DNA from: Bacteroidales bacterium
GTDB lineage: Bacteria; Bacteroidota; Bacteroidia; Bacteroidales; F082
Reading direction: 5' to 3'
Assembly: GCA_017395365.1 (NCBI GenBank)
Contig: JAFPUN010000020.1
Coordinates: 277,596 to 341,595 of the forward strand
DNA: 64,000 bases
Of the stretch, positions 61,524 through 64,000 are shown in pieces (the stretch's first letter is position 1; every line of letters begins with the position of its first letter). The notes beneath the pieces were generated by a model. That model had not been told where the DNA came from and made no database searches. It saw only the letters and a list, made by a program, of their open reading frames with translations. The translations under genes and the position numbers were made by a program.

Positions 61524-62804
61524 ATGAACAGGATAATACTTATTGGAAACGGATTTGATTTGGCGCATGGCTTGAAAACGAGCTATGCTCATTTCATAGA
61601 TTGGTATTGGAAGGAGTGGGGAAGACTGTTGTTGAATAGTTTGAATTTTTCTGAGGAAGATGGCCTCTGTCGGTTTGAGTTGAATTATCATGTGTCGCGA
61701 ATCTGGTCTGGAATAGTTTGGGATTGCAGATCAGAAGGTTACTTGTCCGCAATAGGACCTTTCGATGGACATGTTGTGGTCGATTATATCAAGTCTCATC
61801 CAGAAAAGTGTTCTTTTTCTTATGAAAGTCCTCTTTTGGAGGAGTTGTGTAAACAGCTTGAAGAAAGAAAATGGGTTGACATAGAGAATGTCTTTTTTAG
61901 ACATTTGAGTAATGACCATGAAAAGCCGGAAAAGGTCAATGCAGAATTGTCAGTTATTAGGAAAAGACTAATAGATTACTTAACAGAAGTTCAGAAGTCG
62001 GCATCTGATGTGGGAGTAAAAGATGATCTTCGCAAGAAAATGCTAGCGCCATTCAATAAAAGAGATGTCGCCATTAGCTCAAAGGATATGTGGGTTGAAA
62101 TGTTGGAACAGCGAGTTAATTATCTAGGAAAAGATTGGGAGCAGCTGATTTATGCTTATTTACAAGGAGATAATTATCATTATATGAGTAGCGATGTTTA
62201 TAATTTTTTGAGTGATAATTCTGAAAAGATTAGAAAAGAAGGAATTTGGAAACTTGAAGATAACGACATTCCAAAAGGTTTTCTCCTTCCTGACCGGATA
62301 CTATTATTAAATTTCAATTATACTAATACAGCAGATCAATATCTTCCTCATGTCGATAGGTTTAGGGTGAATCACATACATGGTGATTTGGCAAAGCCTG
62401 AAAGTGTGATTTTTGGTTATGGAGATGAAATCGATGAGAACTACAAGAAAATCTCAGACAAGAACGACAATGAATATTTAAAGAATATCAAATCCATCAA
62501 GTATTTGGAGTCGCCAAATTATCGAAACCTTCTTGATTTTATCGAATCTGACACATATCAAATATTCATTTTGGGCCATTCTTGTGGTAATTCCGACAGG
62601 ACATTGCTCAACACCTTGTTTGAACATAAGAATTGTGTTTCCATTAAGCCGTTCTATTATATCAGGAAAGATGGAACGGATAATTATATGGAACTGGTTC
62701 AGAACATATCTCGTAACTTCACCGATATGAAATTGATGCGCGATAGGGTGGTGAATAAGACTTTTTGTGAACCGTATAGCGATGCAAGGGAGAAGATGTC
62801 TTGA
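61524..62804 (+). CDS. AbiH-family phage abortive infection protein
   Basis: 426 residues from the ATG at 61524. The start MNRIILIGNGFDLAHGLKTSYAHF and the late FILGHSCGNSDRTLLNTLFEHKNC are the two family hallmarks. AbiH was first described on a lactococcal plasmid as an abortive infection factor; its mechanism is not known. The longer in-frame start overlaps the previous gene and is rejected. Low GC and AT-rich codon use compared with the hsd genes suggest separate acquisition. Confidence 0.87.
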   Translation: MNRIILIGNGFDLAHGLKTSYAHFIDWYWKEWGRLLLNSLNFSEEDGLCRFELNYHVSRIWSGIVWDCRSEGYLSAIGPFDGHVVVDYIKSHPEKCSFSYESPLLEELCKQLEERKWVDIENVFFRHLSNDHEKPEKVNAELSVIRKRLIDYLTEVQKSASDVGVKDDLRKKMLAPFNKRDVAISSKDMWVEMLEQRVNYLGKDWEQLIYAYLQGDNYHYMSSDVYNFLSDNSEKIRKEGIWKLEDNDIPKGFLLPDRILLLNFNYTNTADQYLPHVDRFRVNHIHGDLAKPESVIFGYGDEIDENYKKISDKNDNEYLKNIKSIKYLESPNYRNLLDFIESDTYQIFILGHSCGNSDRTLLNTLFEHKNCVSIKPFYYIRKDGTDNYMELVQNISRNFTDMKLMRDRVVNKTFCEPYSDAREKMS

Positions 62805-62841
62805 AGTGTGCATCAAAAATAGCAATGTCTTTTCCGGTTTC

Positions 62842-62871
62842 TTGTTTTAAACGAAAATGATTGTATATTTG
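62842..62871 (+). promoter_or_regulatory. Promoter of the 159-aa lipoprotein gene
   Basis: TTG (62842-62844), 19 bases, then TATATTTG (62864-62871), a near-perfect consensus. Confidence 0.65.
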
Positions 62872-62936
62872 CATGTGGGAAAGATTGTAAGATGCTATCT
62901 GTCTGTAGAAATGTTCGTTTCAAAACCATAAAAGCT

Positions 62937-63416
62937 ATGAAAAAACTATTACTGATTGCTTTTGCTGCAATTGCATTGACAATTACTAGTTGCAGCTATT
63001 TCTCAAACCACGCGACAGGTGAGGAGAAGAGTTCTGGAAAGACCAAAGATGATTATCCTCCGGAATTAATAGAGATGGTCAACCAATATCATTTGAATAT
63101 TGATACCACAAAGACATATGACATAAACATCAAGGTGTATCAAACAATAAGTGATGATGAGTGTTTGGCACATGAATGTTCAAATACGCGATATGGCTGG
63201 TATAGCGGTCAATTGATTTATTATATGACTTCAACCATGCTGTATGATGATGAAATCATAAAAGAAAAGGCTTATCTGTTAGGTACTTATCGATATAAAA
63301 CGGTTGACACGATTCGCCAATATAAAGTCGTTCCTTTTTATTGCGAAATAAATCAATATAATACATATAAAGAGGAAGGCATTTTCGATCTTATTAAAGA
63401 GGCACAAAATAATTAA
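62937..63416 (+). CDS. Hypothetical lipoprotein
   Basis: 159 residues from the ATG at 62937, where the lipoprotein signal begins (MKKLLLIAFAAIALTITSCS, Cys19). The mature part is polar and Tyr-rich, with DIKVYQ-like strands, and ends helical. No known domain. AT-rich, with its own strong promoter; it does not look like part of the defence genes. Probably anchored in the envelope. Confidence 0.65.
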   Translation: MKKLLLIAFAAIALTITSCSYFSNHATGEEKSSGKTKDDYPPELIEMVNQYHLNIDTTKTYDINIKVYQTISDDECLAHECSNTRYGWYSGQLIYYMTSTMLYDDEIIKEKAYLLGTYRYKTVDTIRQYKVVPFYCEINQYNTYKEEGIFDLIKEAQNN

Positions 63417-64000
63417 GTCTTTTTCTGCCTTCCATTCTCCTCCTATACTATAGCCGAGCCGCAGTCATAGATTGACTACGTCGAATCGTAGATTTCCATG
63501 CCCCCGCACAGCCGGCCTTGGGATGACATGCCTGCTTGCATTGCTTACCAACGGATGCCGTGGACGGGAACGATAATGGTTTGGGTTGCGGTTCATCTGG
63601 ATTGCTTCGTCGTCCCTCCTCGCGATGACGCGAAGCGACGACGAGGGTTTAGTCCTCTGGAGGCGTAGGAGATGGCGGATCCTTGTCCGCCATGAGGGTT
63701 TTTGGGGTGAATGTGTCGTTTAGAACGAAAGTGAAAACAACGGACACCGTGTGCGGGAACGCCAAAGACTGACAGGGTTGGGCGCGTGGGCCCGGCCGAC
63801 ATGGGGGAGGAGCGGTCGCCAAGTGCGGTAGGCCCTTGATGTTGGCCTTGACCCTTTGGTCCTTTCCTGTCAAGAGGAAAGGACGAAAACAAATGGCGCA
63901 GCCATAGATGCCCCGCCACCGCACATGCCAGCGTTGGCATGACATGGCTGCTGGAATATCGATAAAAAGAGAAAAACAGCCCATCCCCCTTGCGGGTTTA
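63417..64000. repeat. Gene-free region with composite repeats
   Basis: 584 bases with no convincing gene. It holds a module-A-like unit (63497-63541), a REP-like CATTGCGAGG element (63597-63636), module B in reverse complement (63656-63884) and module A in reverse complement (63897-63952), all related to 43138-43420. Open frames here have repeat-like composition and no conserved product. Confidence 0.55.

Noticed and set aside
63593-63984. ORFs at the right end of the window
   Set aside because: They translate repeat modules shared with 43138-43420; no signal of a protein gene.
1-64000. tRNA and rRNA genes
   Set aside because: I looked for typical T-loop and acceptor patterns and for conserved rRNA segments and saw none, but could not run a dedicated search.

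Overview
The window looks like a chromosomal segment of a member of the order Bacteroidales, probably a gut or rumen lineage. The evidence is the promoter grammar (TTG, about 19 bases, then TAnnTTTG before many genes), two gingipain-like proteases with type IX secretion (T9SS) C-terminal sorting domains, a DUF4295 gene behind rpmG, a DUF5723 outer-membrane protein, many SPII lipoproteins starting MKK..C, and weak ribosome binding sites. No tRNA or rRNA gene was recognised. The first 40 kb is mostly core metabolism and cell envelope; from about 41 kb to 62.8 kb it becomes an accessory, defence-rich island.

Layout. 1-7.9 kb: the end of a GH20 hexosaminidase, a self-regulated Fic protein, a YhcG-like nuclease / MsbA-type ABC exporter operon, purB and small exported proteins. 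8-17.8 kb: fba, two tandem C25 (gingipain-like) secreted proteases, and pruA. 17.9-23.7 kb: a tandem pair of lipoproteins, an NlpC/P60 peptidase, a PgpH-type HD phosphodiesterase and an aspartyl-protease/PDZ lipoprotein. 24-26.9 kb: hipBA, WbqC and a periplasmic thioredoxin. 26.9-37.4 kb: hutI and, further on, a fused ftcD (histidine breakdown), enclosing an envelope operon with a PflA-like radical SAM enzyme and an array of four paralogues. 37.5-41 kb: rpmG, DUF4295, ftsY, rimO, and a DIP1984-type gene.

The paralogue array (32.0-35.5 kb) is the most unusual item outside the island. All four proteins share a near-identical N-terminal domain of about 60 residues with a CX5CX3CX2C cluster. A hydrophobic segment follows, ending in a lipobox-like Cys at exactly residue 81 in three of them. 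Three then carry a TonB-C-like domain, one typical and two degenerate. A fifth copy survives as a 12-codon remnant.

Island (41.3-62.8 kb): a second Fic protein, then WYL regulator + GHKL ATPase + two unrecognised proteins. Next come an AAA ATPase broken by a one-base frameshift and its overlapping partner. A complete type I restriction-modification locus follows in the order hsdR, DUF4143 ATPase, hsdS, a PrrC/RloC-like ATPase, hsdM, and then an unknown gene and AbiH. The WYL/GHKL and ATPase/partner operons share a promoter sequence. Composite non-coding repeats flank most of this island (43.1-43.4 kb and 63.5-63.95 kb). They belong to a rich set of intergenic repeats, including a two-copy MITE-like element, REP-like palindromes and repeats on both sides of ftsY.
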